Origin: Whalleya microplaca
Taxonomy: Eukaryota > Ascomycota > Sordariomycetes > Xylariales > Xylariaceae
Direction: 5' to 3'
Length of the DNA: 64,000 bases
Assembly: GCA_022497155.1 (NCBI GenBank)
Contig: MU385725.1
Location: 248,001-312,000, forward strand
Shown: piece by piece, positions 52,901 through 64,000 of the stretch
How positions within the stretch are numbered: position 1 is the first letter of the stretch
Layout of the letters: every line of letters begins with the position of its first letter
Notes under the pieces: model-generated
What the model saw: the letters and a program-made list of their open reading frames with translations, nothing else
Database searches by the model: none
What the model was told of the DNA's origin: nothing
Translations under genes and position numbers: made by a program

Positions 52901-55900
52901 GACAACAACTTACACCAATTAACAAAGTAAATAATCCATTATCGATGAGCTTCCCCGAGATCGCCTTGGACCAACAGCTTTCAATTGACCCCGTACGGAG
53001 TCCCTGCTTCATCATAGACCCTGCAGCCAACGTCCCCGTAGCTTGTTTGTTGGTCATCGGCACGGCTACGCAGTCATCATTTGACAATCGGCCTCGCTGG
53101 CCGTCTATCACGTCCTCTTGGAACAACAAGTGTTCTTTGTTTAGTCGAATGTTAGAGCTACAACTCTTTGAAATTCGGGGTCACATTATCTGCTCCACCG
53201 ACTTTGCAAGCTGGAATTGTTTGCCTGCTGTTGTCCTGTCTTTATCCCGAGGACTATTACTTGGATTAACAGGTTAGACGGGAATTGAAACTGACCTGAG
53301 GCTACGTGAAAGACACAGGCAGTATATCAACCTTCACCGCTGGTTCTGAAGCCGGTGTGTAAGGTATTCTCAAACCGCAGCGGATACGCACCACTCCACA
53401 ACTAGTCAACTACTACAACAGAATACGTACCTCCTCTATCACTTCTTCGAAGCAGGCTATCTATCATCCCACGGCCGGTTCGTGGGATAGTTACATGAGG
53501 TAGTCCAACTCTGAATGAAGTCAAACAATCCAAAGACCAAAACCTCGAATTGGGATTCCAATAACACGAATTACCTGCGGAGGCAGGTCTCAATTCCATG
53601 AAATAAATAATAAATATCCAGATATCCAGTATCGGATTTTATTATTGTTGAATTTGCCATCTGGCGTTGCTTTTGCCACCACCAAAAAGAAACCCCAACC
53701 CCCTTCGACCGTCACTTATATATAAGAACGGCCTATTGGGTCTGGCCAGAGTCATTGGTTCGTGGAAGGCCAAGCTAGCGACGCAACGCAACTCCATAAA
53801 CGAGCAGACTGCATTGCTCAGCTACCTCTGGGCTTGTCTGAATATATTGCTTGACTGATACCGAGACTGCGAGACTTCTTCCACTTCGACTCTGACAGTC
53901 TGGCCCTGTGCAGTGCTACCTATATGCTCACTTCTCAACTTTGACACATCGCATTGGACGTAGACAGCTGGATCGACACCTCGTCCGACTTGCAACCCTT
54001 GATATTATTTTATCCCTCGCTGCGCGCACTGCACACTCAGCAACAATTTGCCTCTTCCATCGGCTCTTTGACGTCGATTACATACATACATACGTACATG
54101 CCTGCTGCCTTCCGAGTTGACCGAGATCCTGTCGCTTAAGCCCTGACTCGACTCTGGGTATCGTCATAGCTTGATACCTACGTTTAATGATCTATTCTAT
54201 TCGCCTTGTACGGACGCTGGACATCCCGTGCGACCTCACTCACCTCCTTAGCTTTTACCTATTATTCCGTATTTGCAATTGCCGACACTTGACGATTGAC
54301 GATTGACAATTGTCAATTGACAACAACAGTCGGCATTTTCATATTACCTAAGATTCCACGACTCCACGAGACTTGCATAAATAATTCACCCGCGCGAGTT
54401 ATTCCTGGACATCTCCGACGCAGTGTAATCCGGCTGCTGCTGGCTCCATAGCTGGTGGAAACGGAAAGACGCTCGGCGAGAACGAGACCTGGAGCGGTAA
54501 CGGTAACAGAACAATCCTGGACGTGCTGATTCGATCCCGCTTACACGAATCCGTCGCAACACTGCTGCGCCGCCGCAATCCCGTGCGTGGAGAAGACAGA
54601 TAGACCGACAATACGATACATTTCATCAATCTGATTCGACCTGTTTGTGTACACACTCGTGTAATCGACTGTATAGCTCCTTGCATTCGTGAATCAGGGA
54701 GAGATCTCGCCAAGAACAAACGAACTCGTACTAAGTACGGCCTTTTAATCACCATATCAGCATATTAATCGATTTCAAAACAACCCACGGCTTTGGGACG
54801 GGCTGCCTCCGTTTATTAAGTTAGTCACTTCCAATACTCACAGGTATGTATTGTAACATTCATACATACTCTACCCCCTCTGCCCCTCTGCCCACTGCCC
54901 AGTGCCCAGGTATATACATACTAGGGAGTACATGCCTATCTAGGCGTTAGGGCGCTTCCCGTACAGCTACTATAACGGAGAGCTCCACTCGCGTCTACGT
55001 ACCTGCTAAGGTGCTACGTCGTAATAGTGTTGATTTCCAGGCACTGAACTGACCAAGGCTAGTAGGGCAACAGGGCCGACAGACCACACACTAAAAGGGG
55101 AAACCAGTCACCCGTCACCCGCTGTCAAAAAGCCGATCCTTTACTCGATTCCACAGCGAAACCCACCCGTCGCATCGCCAATCGCCAATCCCCTCCTCAT
55201 CCGCAAATAGTGGCTAGAGCCAGTCTATGTACATGCGTACTTACGTACTGTTGCCCCCGTTCCCCCCCATTATCTGCATTCTCTGAGGTACTCTTGTCAT
55301 CTGCCATTTTCACGACCTGTCTGTCAAGCCTCAAAAGGGCTCGTCTATCTCTCGCTCTCTTCGCCCTGTCGCCCGAAACCTTCCTATCCCTCCCTCCCCC
55401 TTCCCCCCCATTCCCATTCTGTGACCTCATCAAACCAACTTTCAACCATACACATACTATCTCCTGATCGACCTTCCTTCTGTCTGTCTGTCTGTCAGTC
55501 TGTCAGTCATCAGTCTGTCTGTCTGTCTGTCCAACAGCAGGTCGGTCTCGGTCTCTTATTACCTTAACCTATCTAATAATTACGGTTTGACTAAGCTTAT
55601 GGGACGGCCCTTCTTAGTCTCTCTCATCCTCTCTCATCCTTCTCTCGTTCTCATAGCCAGTTCTTAATTGACTCTGGCTTCTTACCCCTTTACAAGCCCA
55701 TGATTCACGGCTAGTGTATTATTTTATTGTTAAATCATCTTCCCGCCGACTTGGTAGTCGTATTCCAAACGGCCACCGCCGCATCGCAGACGGTCTCCAT
55801 GCGATAGTCTCCACTTTCCCGTCACCGTCTTTTTCTGGTCGTCCTGGCGACTATCACCGCCAAACAAAGCTCTACATACGTCTTTCGCGCGTCTTAACTG

Positions 55901-55984
55901 GCCGCTTGCGACCACTCGCGATCACTCCGTTCCTTCTAGCTGCCTCATTACCTCACTGTCTCACTGTCTCACCGTCAAGCCACC
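46906..55984. other. About 9 kb without a recognisable gene
   Basis: Both strands hold only short frames without domain or membrane pattern, and I found no splice-connected series. About 47700-49100 is strongly AT-rich. Around 49600-50000 the DNA is more GC-rich but frames there look like shadows. Near 54290-54330 a set of nested inverted words occurs (gacgattgac / gacaattgtcaattgac). From about 54780 the sequence becomes the pyrimidine-rich leader of the J-domain gene and contains a possible leader intron (cacag-gtatgt near 54840). Small effector or non-coding RNA genes could be missed here. Confidence 0.45.
55479..55531 (+). repeat. CTGT/CAGT microsatellite in the J-domain gene leader
   Basis: Runs of tctg and cagtctg repeated about twelve times with one cagtcat interruption, about 450 bases before the ATG at 55985. 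It is probably in the 5' untranslated region. Confidence 0.8.
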
Positions 55985-57742
55985 ATGTCAACCTCCTTCG
56001 ACCCCTACAAGACCCTCGGCGTATCCAAGGATGCCCAGATTACAGAGATACGAGCCGCCCACCGGAAACTAGCACTGAAATGCCACCCTGACAAGATCCA
56101 AGATCCCGACTTGAAGCAGGAGAAGCAGAAAGAGTTTCAACAAGTCCAACAGGCCTACGAGTTGCTGAGCAATGAAGCCGAGAGGACTAAGTACGACGAT
56201 AAGGTGGAGCTGGAGGAAACACTGAGAAAGGCAAGGGAGGCGGCCAAGCAGCAGACGACGGCTTCGAGTCGCTCGAAGCCGTATGAGCATTACGACATTT
56301 ACGAGCCGAAGCCGCGGGCAACCACATTTGCCAGTTCCCCTAGTCCGCATAATGTCTACGGGCGTACGCCCCCTCGATCCTTCGAAGATGATCTGTACTC
56401 TTCGAGAAAATTTGAAGATGGTGCCCGCCACCCCAGGAAGACTGCGAGCTACGAGAGAGAGAGAGAAAAACCATCAAGACGCGAAGAAGAGAAGCGAAGA
56501 CGTAGAGAGCATGAAGAGGAACTTGAGAGAGAACGAACTGAAAGAGACCGAGCGGAACGAGTGAAGGAAAAGGCGAAGGAGAAGGAAAGAGAGAGACTAG
56601 AAAAGGAATTGGCGAGAGAGAGGAGGGAAAAAGAACGACGCAAGGATGAGAAGAAATCAAGAGAAAAGGATCGAAAAGAGAAGAGCGACGAGAAGAGCCG
56701 CCGCCACAAGGCCCCTTACGTAGAACCCTTCCCTGCGGAGGACCCGTATGATCCGTATGAAGAGGTCCTCTACTCTTCGTCCTCCAAATCGGACAAGAAG
56801 AAATCGAGCAGCAATCGGAAGTATGAAGAGTCGCCGCCGCCTCCAGCGACCACCGAGCGCACCACCGAGCGCGAGAGAAAAAACTCGGCCAACGTCGACT
56901 TCGTAATCGATTACTTGGAGAGGTCTGGTGGGAAAGCCCCTGCGCTCGCTCGAACGCAGACACTACCCGTCGTACCAACGCCACCGCCCGCTACTACTTC
57001 AGTCTACCCACCACCACCTCCTCCTACAAAGGATGTCTTAGAGGAAGAAGGAGGTAGAGGATATCCGACGAGGACACGCCGTACGTCATATGACACACCA
57101 CGATTATCCAAGGAGAAATCACACAAGAAGTCGAGCTCTCGGGAGCCGGTGTCGCCAAATATCGTAGATGCTTCACCTCCCTCTCGACCCATTCCGTCGT
57201 TCCATAAGTCGCATACCGCACCTATCGGCGTATCCCCAGACACATTCAGGACACCTCTTAGTCGCGCAAATACCGACAATGTATCCCGTCCACCAATAAC
57301 CCCCCATATGGCGCGCTCGCAAACTTTCTATGATTCAAAACATGGCCGGGAGCGGAGCCGTTCACGGCAAGCGCGCCCTATGTATGTGTCAGAAGATTCT
57401 GAGGACGATCGGGAACGACGGCATCGTCGGAGTAGTCGGCGTACTCAATCTCCAGAGACTATGATGCAAACATCATATAAAGTCTCCAAGGGGAAAGCCG
57501 TTCCAATTACACATGGATACGCGGAAGAGTTGCCTAGGACGTCCAAGAGGACTACGAATCCGATACCTATCTCTTCTGCGCGTGTGTTTACTGTTAGCAA
57601 GCCGGACTACCCCTACGAATACGATATCGCGCAGAATACTTGGGATCGGGAGGTCAAATATGCAACACAGTTTGACCCAACCGAAATCACCTACACCGAC
57701 GTGCACCATTCTTCGCACCGAGCGGAAGAGGTATATACATAG
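55985..57742 (+). CDS. J-domain (DnaJ) protein with a long charged coiled coil
   Basis: Single exon of 585 residues. The ATG has a strong context (gccaccATGtc). The J domain fills residues 6-75 (DPYKTLGVSKDAQITEIRAA, then HPD at 34-36, QQAYELLSNEAERTKYD), so the protein should stimulate an Hsp70 ATPase. Residues about 150-250 are almost only Arg, Glu, Lys and Asp, a long single helix or coiled coil. The rest is disordered, Ser/Pro/Arg-rich with RERSRSRQARP-like stretches. The last 60 residues (YPYEYDIAQNTWDREVKYA, ITYTDVHHSSH) look conserved. No zinc finger or C-terminal client domain of type I/II Hsp40s, so it is a type III J protein. The basic, RS-like composition would fit a nuclear role in RNA processing, but this is inference. 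Confidence 0.85.
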   Translation: MSTSFDPYKTLGVSKDAQITEIRAAHRKLALKCHPDKIQDPDLKQEKQKEFQQVQQAYELLSNEAERTKYDDKVELEETLRKAREAAKQQTTASSRSKPYEHYDIYEPKPRATTFASSPSPHNVYGRTPPRSFEDDLYSSRKFEDGARHPRKTASYEREREKPSRREEEKRRRREHEEELERERTERDRAERVKEKAKEKERERLEKELARERREKERRKDEKKSREKDRKEKSDEKSRRHKAPYVEPFPAEDPYDPYEEVLYSSSSKSDKKKSSSNRKYEESPPPPATTERTTERERKNSANVDFVIDYLERSGGKAPALARTQTLPVVPTPPPATTSVYPPPPPPTKDVLEEEGGRGYPTRTRRTSYDTPRLSKEKSHKKSSSREPVSPNIVDASPPSRPIPSFHKSHTAPIGVSPDTFRTPLSRANTDNVSRPPITPHMARSQTFYDSKHGRERSRSRQARPMYVSEDSEDDRERRHRRSSRRTQSPETMMQTSYKVSKGKAVPITHGYAEELPRTSKRTTNPIPISSARVFTVSKPDYPYEYDIAQNTWDREVKYATQFDPTEITYTDVHHSSHRAEEVYT

Positions 57743-58899
57743 CCGCCTCAAAAGGTTTTCGACTAGCTTTCGACCTTGGTTGAGGCTGTCGCTCTCAGGG
57801 CTTGTTCGTGGTGGACGATCTGCTGGTACCTTGGTAGCAAGCAGCCAGTCAACCGCGCTATCATAAGTTCGTCCCATGTATCTTCAGCGTCTCTTATGAA
57901 CTGGTTTGTGGCGTCTCTTGGGTTCTTTTTTTCGGCGTTCCGGGATATCGTGGGTTTTCACGACACCATACATATATCGAAGAAACTTCTTGAAATGCAG
58001 TAACGACTTGATGTCTTCCTGAACGGAGCTAATGGAGAAGCGGAATGGCGGTCGAGAGAGTTGGTCTAGCATTTCATGACGCTTGAGGGTGATTCCTGGA
58101 AGACGCGAGCATTTTATGGCCCAATCAGGCTTCCGGAGTCGCACAGTTCTTCTGCTGACGGAAACGCAATGGACCTGCCAGCCTGCCTAGGGGCCTTCTT
58201 GATCATGGGTATATGACGCACATGATGTTTGCTGTCCTCACCGAAACCCGATCACCCAATCGCAACCAGCTACTCCACCTCGCCCAGCTTATGTGGCCAC
58301 ATCGACGGACGTTCCCGCTTCTTCAGGTCCTATGGGATTTTACGAGAGATCAGATCATTATTGAGGTTTCGCTTGTATTTCCAATCTCCCTTTTCGTGCT
58401 TTTTTCATCATTTTTTCTCGTCTTTTTTTACGCGTACGTGGGGTACCATCGTACGCCATATATATACATATACACACCAGATACAGTCATAAACATATGC
58501 ATAACGAGGAGCAAGGCTTACCGGTTGGTTATCATGGGGGGTGGGGGTGGTTTTCTATTTTTTTTTTATCGTTTCACTTTTTTTTTTGCAAGCAAGAGGC
58601 GTCGTTCATTCATTCTAGGGGCGTTCCTCAGGGAGTAGCAGGTAGTGCAGGCCCAGCCAAACCAACCAGGCAGGCAGCCAGTTAGTTTTCAGGCCAAGGG
58701 GGGCACACAGGACAGTACAGCACAGCACAGCACATACTACATTTACACACAACACGGGCGCGCCATGTTTTTTAATTGCTTACGCTGTTTTTTTTGAGAG
58801 ACCATTACAAGAGAAAAAATGATGATGATGATGACAAACGGATGATGAGAGTCTGCTTAGTTTTGATGAGAAGGGGAAGGGGAAGGAGATGGAGGCAGC

Positions 58900-58946
<47 letters not shown>

Positions 58947-60555
58947 GAGAGAGAGAGTATTACAGTTCTTTTTTATTTTATATTTTTTTCGTCTTATACT
59001 TCTTCTGGGGAAGGGGAGGAGGGGGGTTTCTGCAGCGGAGAGGAGATGGGTTGATTGATTGATTGGGTTTGAGTTTGTGTTGTGGTGCGTTGGCTTTTGG
59101 CTTGGCTTGGCTTTCTTTCCATCGTCGTGGTTGGTCATCATCGTCATTTTTATGTGCATATGAATCAGGTATGAATAAGCGCCTTTTTGTTATGAAATGG
59201 ATTTGGTACATACATACATACATTATAAGTTTGTTGATCTTGCTTGATGTGCTTGTGCGGTGACTTGACTTCGCAGGTAAGGATGGAGATGGGGATGGAG
59301 ATAGTAGTATGGATGCTGTTTGGTAGGTGAAGAAAGTTGAGGTTTGTTCACGTGGCTAGCACTTGAGAATTAGGTATGGTTTGATGATTTGAGAGGTATC
59401 TGGGTTGGTAGGTATCATGGTAAGTGAAAACTGGATAGAGGGATTGGTTGATGATAGGTGAGTTTCTCTACTGAGGAGAGGGGGTATTTTGGTGCTGCTG
59501 AGATGTCTATTAAGCACGAAGGCTTAACTTACACATATCTCCTATATATATATACATAACAGATACAACACATATAAATGGTTACAGGATGAGAAGTATA
59601 TATCACACAAGTATTCCCATCCTGTCATCCTCTCCGCTGTCTAATCGAGCAGTCTCATCTCATCCTAAGTATCGGCCTTCATATCACGTATACTTCTTGA
59701 CCGTCTCGCCGGCGTCACTTTATATATCGGTAAGTAGCTCGTGGCGATCTTTCAGCTGTCCAGCATGCATATGTATGTATGCAGGTGTGTGTAACTAAGG
59801 AGAGCACTATCTGTAGGGGATAGAGACTTACTTGCTAGGTCCTACGTCTGTGTTATATTGAGTTGGTTGCTTGAGACTCATTGCTTGACGCAGTATATAG
59901 ATGGATGGAGACAAGCTGTGGGAGAACATCTTCCATGTGTTGATATCACTCCATTTTCTAATAATTAGATTGACCTCAAGACTCAAGTTCTGATATGTCA
60001 AATATGAAAACCTCTATAAAATACACTTTCTACGCTTAATAGTCCAGCGTTGAGCTCAACTCAGTTGTTACATTTCACTTCACTTCATAATGCTACTCAC
60101 ATCCATCTATAAACCCAAAGCAATGCATTAAGAGAACTAGCTCATTCCTATCCTAATGGCGACGACGATAAGGGTATCTATCGGTATATATCTATATGTA
60201 ACATATAAAAAAAATGCAGTATGTAGTGATGACAGTTTTGGTACAAGGTTTGTTTCGCCCCGACGATGATAAGCGCGGGCGAGTAATTATACATATGCGA
60301 CACTGCAAATGTGCTTTGCTAAGTGTAAGTATTGGATGTTGGTATGTGGTTTACAGGAACCTTTCGTCCATGTAAAACATCTGTGGAATTCGTTTCACTT
60401 CCCAACGAGCAGGATGTTCCTTTCCAGCCCGGGCGTCTCTCCGAGCGCGCTTTTCGTCTATAATATGCTTTCCCCGAGTCACAGTCTATATATATGTATG
60501 CAGGCTATTTTTTTTTTTTCTTGCTTTCTTTTATTATTTCTTGTTTTCAAACAAA
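57743..60555. other. Gene-poor region between J-domain gene and sterol O-acyltransferase
   Basis: About 2.8 kb. Contains the J-domain gene 3' flank, many T and A homopolymers, a GA microsatellite (58902-58957) and short frames without protein character. No gene seen. Confidence 0.5.
58902..58957. repeat. GA dinucleotide microsatellite
   Basis: About 27 ga units with a single ggg interruption near 58935. Confidence 0.9.
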
Positions 60556-62377
60556 TTAAACTAAGACGTAGAGCGAGCAGATCTGCGGGCATGGTTAGTA
60601 TTTATTGACTTGCATTTCACCTAAGATGGAAAAAAAAACACTTACCAAGCTCAACCCCATAATCATGCTGCACCAGAAGAGCACGTTGTTGGCGGTCTTG
60701 TGGGCGCGCACCCAGCGGGTGCGCTGCAGCATGACGATGGGCAGCTGCAGCATCTGGCAGACGAAGCCGTAGCCGCGGATCTTCTTGGTGATGCAGGCCA
60801 TGACGATCTCGTGGCCGACGGCAGACACCAGAAAGGTGATGAGCGTAGCCATGATGCGGCCCATGCTCGGCTTCGACGTCGCGTACACGTGGCGCCGCAG
60901 GAACGAGTACACGGGAACGTTCCACTCGCGGCTGAACTCCATCCAGTCCGTGCTGTTCCACCAGTCGCTGTAGAAGTGCCGGTCCGCGAACCGCGTGATC
61001 TCGCCGAACGCTCCCAGCACGTACTCGAAGATGACGAGGAAGACGAGCAGGAACGTCAGCATGAAGGGGAAGAGCAGCCACGAGATCGTCTCCGCTAGGA
61101 TCAGGGAGGTCTCGAAGACGGACGAGGTGTCCTCGAGGCGCACTGTCGATTCTTGTAGCACGGGCAGGATGAACTCCTCCGAGATGATGGTAAGTAAGAA
61201 GATGCAACCGAACGTCGCGACGATCTTGGCGATGAGAGACGTCCAGTCGATCGATTTGTTGCGCGGGTACTCGAGTTCGTAGCACAGCGTCGGGCAGAGG
61301 AGATAGTCGAGGTAGTTGGACCAGGTCAGATTCCGAGGGTATGTCACGTTGCCGATGGGGCTTGTCAACTCGCGGGCCAAGTCCTCGCGCAATTGCGAGA
61401 GACCCTCGTTGTCACTATCACTATCGACATGGTTCTCACTATGCAGCAGTTTGCCCATCGGGTCCTCGACCGATGGATAAACGTAGGCCGGGGCCTTGGA
61501 GGCACCGTGGGGATCGTCGAGGGCGTGTAGTCGTTTTTCCGTTTCGGATAGATGGCCATTGTAGAAGGCATACGAGTGCATCTTCATAAGCAGTACCATC
61601 GTATGCAGCAGAAAGAAGACTTGTGATGTCCACGTCCAATGTAGAAGAAATGGTATCGCGACCCAGAAGGCGAGCCACACAACCTGATAGATGCTTTGAA
61701 TAGCCACACCACCCGTGTTCCACGTTAATGCTCCACGGCTTTCCCTGGATATCTTCTGTAGCGGCATGCTAATTCCCGTACTCGCAACCATGAAGAATTC
61801 AGCTATTGCCAGGTGCCATAGCTTCACTGTGAAGAGCGTCCATATCTGCACACGCAACGGATATCCCGTGTCCTTGTAGTTGCGCAGCATGGTAGTGATG
61901 CCCATGATGGCCAAGCCGATCCAGAACAGGTTGAAGAAGCCATGGAAGTCGCGGTAATCGGAATTGGGATCGAAATGGGAGACTCGCGAGGCAAACTCGG
62001 TGGTAGGGAACAGACGCCTTCGCTGTTCGGCACGCACTTGCTTTCGCGCACTAGATAAAGCTTTGGTCGACTCGGGAGCGTTCTCAGGAATTGGTGTTGA
62101 ACGACCACTAGAAATATTGTAAGCAAGCCAGGTCAGCTTCCGATTTGTCCGTAACCCACGGCCACGGTTCCGCTCCGCTGGGCAGAGCTGAGTTGAAGCT
62201 CACTCACCTTGTCATACCCGACGCGACATCCTCGGAAGGTGTCTCGAGCGAGCCATTGATAGAAGTAGTGCTATGCGCTCTGACTAGCTCGGAAACCTGA
62301 GAATGCTGTGGTTTTCTCGGTCGTGGACGTAATACATGGTCGTGTGGGTCGGTCGTTTCGATATTCGTCGAGGCCAT
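60556..62377 (-). CDS. Sterol O-acyltransferase (ARE1/ARE2, MBOAT family)
   Basis: Exons 62377-62208, 62107-60646 and 60582-60556 join in phase to 552 residues. The first intron (GTGAGT..TTTCTAG) splits a Ser codon. The last intron (GTAAGT..ACTAACC..CCGCAG) adds the short end ICSLYVLV; reading through it would give a spurious tail. The protein has about eight or nine membrane segments. The ACAT signature FYSDWWNS lies at 435-442 and the catalytic His489 in SAVGHEIVMA. The acidic, Ser-rich cytosolic N-terminus is normal for the family. It esterifies ergosterol with acyl-CoA in the ER for storage in lipid droplets. The Met at 62377 (MASTNIETTDPHDHVLRPRP) is the first that fits the N-terminal exon. 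Whether this is the ARE1 or ARE2 counterpart cannot be told; filamentous fungi may have one or two. Confidence 0.92.
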
Positions 62378-64000
62378 GTTGTGTTCAAGCAAGCCTCGGT
62401 CCAATGACGGGAGCTTGGGGAGAATATGGACGTAAGGAGTAAGGAGGGAGGCCAATGCCAGCCAATGCAAGAAAAGACAGGGGAGATGCAGGAGCTGTAT
62501 AGGTACTCTAAGATGGGATAAGATGGTTCATTGATAGGTAGATAGGTAGATATTTTGGGGTATATTGCGTCAACGCCTGCAACGATCAATGTGAGGGTGA
62601 AGGCAGAAGGACAGAAGGACAGAAGGAGAGGAGAAAGGACAAGTCAAGCAGCAACAACAACAACGTTTAGGAATACACAGTCGAAGGAGCAAGGAATAAT
62701 GTCACGACGCGGCGTCACATTCCTGATACGGTACGATACTTGATATGTATGTACGTGCATATATGGATGGCAAAGAGAGGTTGACACGCAATCAAATCGG
62801 TACGTTGGATGTATCCATGGATGTTGTATGTAGCATGAAGGTTCGCTATAATTATGAAGTATGGATTAAAGTTGTCAACAAATTATGAACAAAATTGGCT
62901 GTCCAATAGCCCGTCTATGAATGATTATCTCGGCAGTGCTCTAGGCAGCCTTATTACCCCACCAGTGCAACCCAGGGTAGTGGTAAGAGCTGCTACTTTA
63001 GCGAGTTAACGAGCCCATTAGGGGCCCTCAAGCGGTGGCTATAAAAAGGCGTTTTAAGTTAGGAGGCTTTGGGGGCAGCTCTGCCACTCGAGGGATCATC
63101 CTTACAGGTCTGACGTCATGCGAAGCCCACGTGCTGCGTCTACGGGAATCGCCCAAGTCCCAGTGAAATCATCATCGCTATTTCCTCCTGCTTGCTGGCC
63201 AGATTTCCCCAACCACCTGAGCAAAAGCTCCGTCCGGTCAACTTCTCGCGTCATCAGTCCCAATGCGAAACATCCACCCAGCAGCTTGCAGGTGCCGGTA
63301 TCCGAACCAGCCAAGCCCTCGCTCTCTGTGACTGAAGTGGGAATAGCTTCACTACTCGGTGCTGCTAATCCTCACTATCACATAGTCGTCAGGGAATTAA
63401 CGGTCATACGTCAACATTCAAAGAGATAATGAGAGTTATAATATCGCATTTTCAAAAGCTCTATATTGAGTCATGTAACAGAACACGCAGCACACGCTCT
63501 TTGGTCACCGACGCAGAAGCAACAAACCCCAAGGCACGAGACATGGACGCTAATAGGGCCATGGATTTTCTGCTCATCACTGATCCGGCAAAATGAAATC
63601 ACTAATATTCCCTGGATTTAACAGTGAGGAACAGCAACTGTGCAGTCTAATTGATAGCAGTAACAGTTGAGACTATCCTAGGCGGAGACTATGTTAAGTC
63701 TCGGTTGATGGGTCGCCAGGCGTATTACGCCTCGTCAAGCTCCCCCACCCGTGGTGGACAACCAGCGTAAGACAATGTGATCGTTTAACTTCCGTACTAA
63801 GTACTTTGAGGGTTACAAAAATTCTATCTAAATTCTATCTTATCAAATAGTAATGGAGGGTGTATGAAAGCTAATGACCTGATAGGCCATCTAATTCGTG
63901 GACTTCCTTAGCTTATATTCTCAGCCAAGTCCCTTGGGTCCTATTGCTCTATCCGTATTGTACATATCACACGCTTCTATGCCGTTTCACCTCTGTTAAA
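62378..64000. other. Upstream flank of the acyltransferase gene and right end of the window
   Basis: About 1.6 kb. A 103-codon plus-strand frame (63118-63429) and its antisense partner lack any recognised domain. A tandem cagaaggacagaaggacaga-type stretch lies near 62603. No gene is supported. Confidence 0.45.

Noticed and set aside
55197..55467. Frames upstream of the J-domain gene
   Set aside because: Produced by the pyrimidine-rich leader; low complexity and no conservation signal visible.

Overview
This is nuclear DNA of a filamentous ascomycete (Pezizomycotina). The evidence is short introns of about 50-90 bases with GT..CTRAY..AG signals, and typical fungal families: AA9 LPMO with a CBM18 domain, DUF8021 secreted protein, Clr5 domain, TeaR-like cell-end protein, and the fungal forms of TAF5, MED11, VPS5, bL31m and sterol O-acyltransferase. 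Class and species cannot be read from the sequence. Gene models below were spliced by hand and checked for phase; where the phase does not close I say so.

Bases 1-23 kb are accessory and repeat-rich. They hold a membrane-anchored FAD monooxygenase, a secreted DUF8021 protein, a 3-hydroxyacyl-CoA dehydratase, an acidic protein of unknown function, a chitin-binding-domain AA9 LPMO and a class I methyltransferase. A Clr5-plus-ankyrin locus carries freshly amplified ankyrin units, and next to it lie a tiny transmembrane protein gene and a lineage-specific hypothetical gene. Several non-coding modules around the ankyrin locus occur twice in diverged form, so this part has been duplicated and eroded.

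Bases 24-43 kb are a conserved housekeeping block with one exception, a GC-rich intronless GT1-type glycosyltransferase at its left edge. In order: TAF5 (-) and MED11 (+) are divergent, VPS5 (+) converges on bL31m (-), a flavin-reductase-like protein (+) follows, then two small unknown proteins (-), an assembly gap, and a TeaR-like prenylated polarity protein (-).

Bases 43-64 kb are gene-poor. They hold a complete 553-bp non-autonomous DNA transposon with 43-bp inverted repeats and an 8-bp target duplication, a GC-rich intronless metallophosphoesterase, about 9 kb without a recognisable gene, a J-domain protein behind a pyrimidine-rich leader, and an ARE-type sterol O-acyltransferase.

The genes do not form one obvious pathway. 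TAF5 and MED11 both serve RNA polymerase II initiation and share one divergent intergenic region containing a 7 x 10 bp tandem array. The most unusual part is the 13.6-22.9 kb Clr5/ankyrin/small-TM neighbourhood, which has the repeat-amplification signature seen in fungal self/non-self recognition proteins; that role is an inference.
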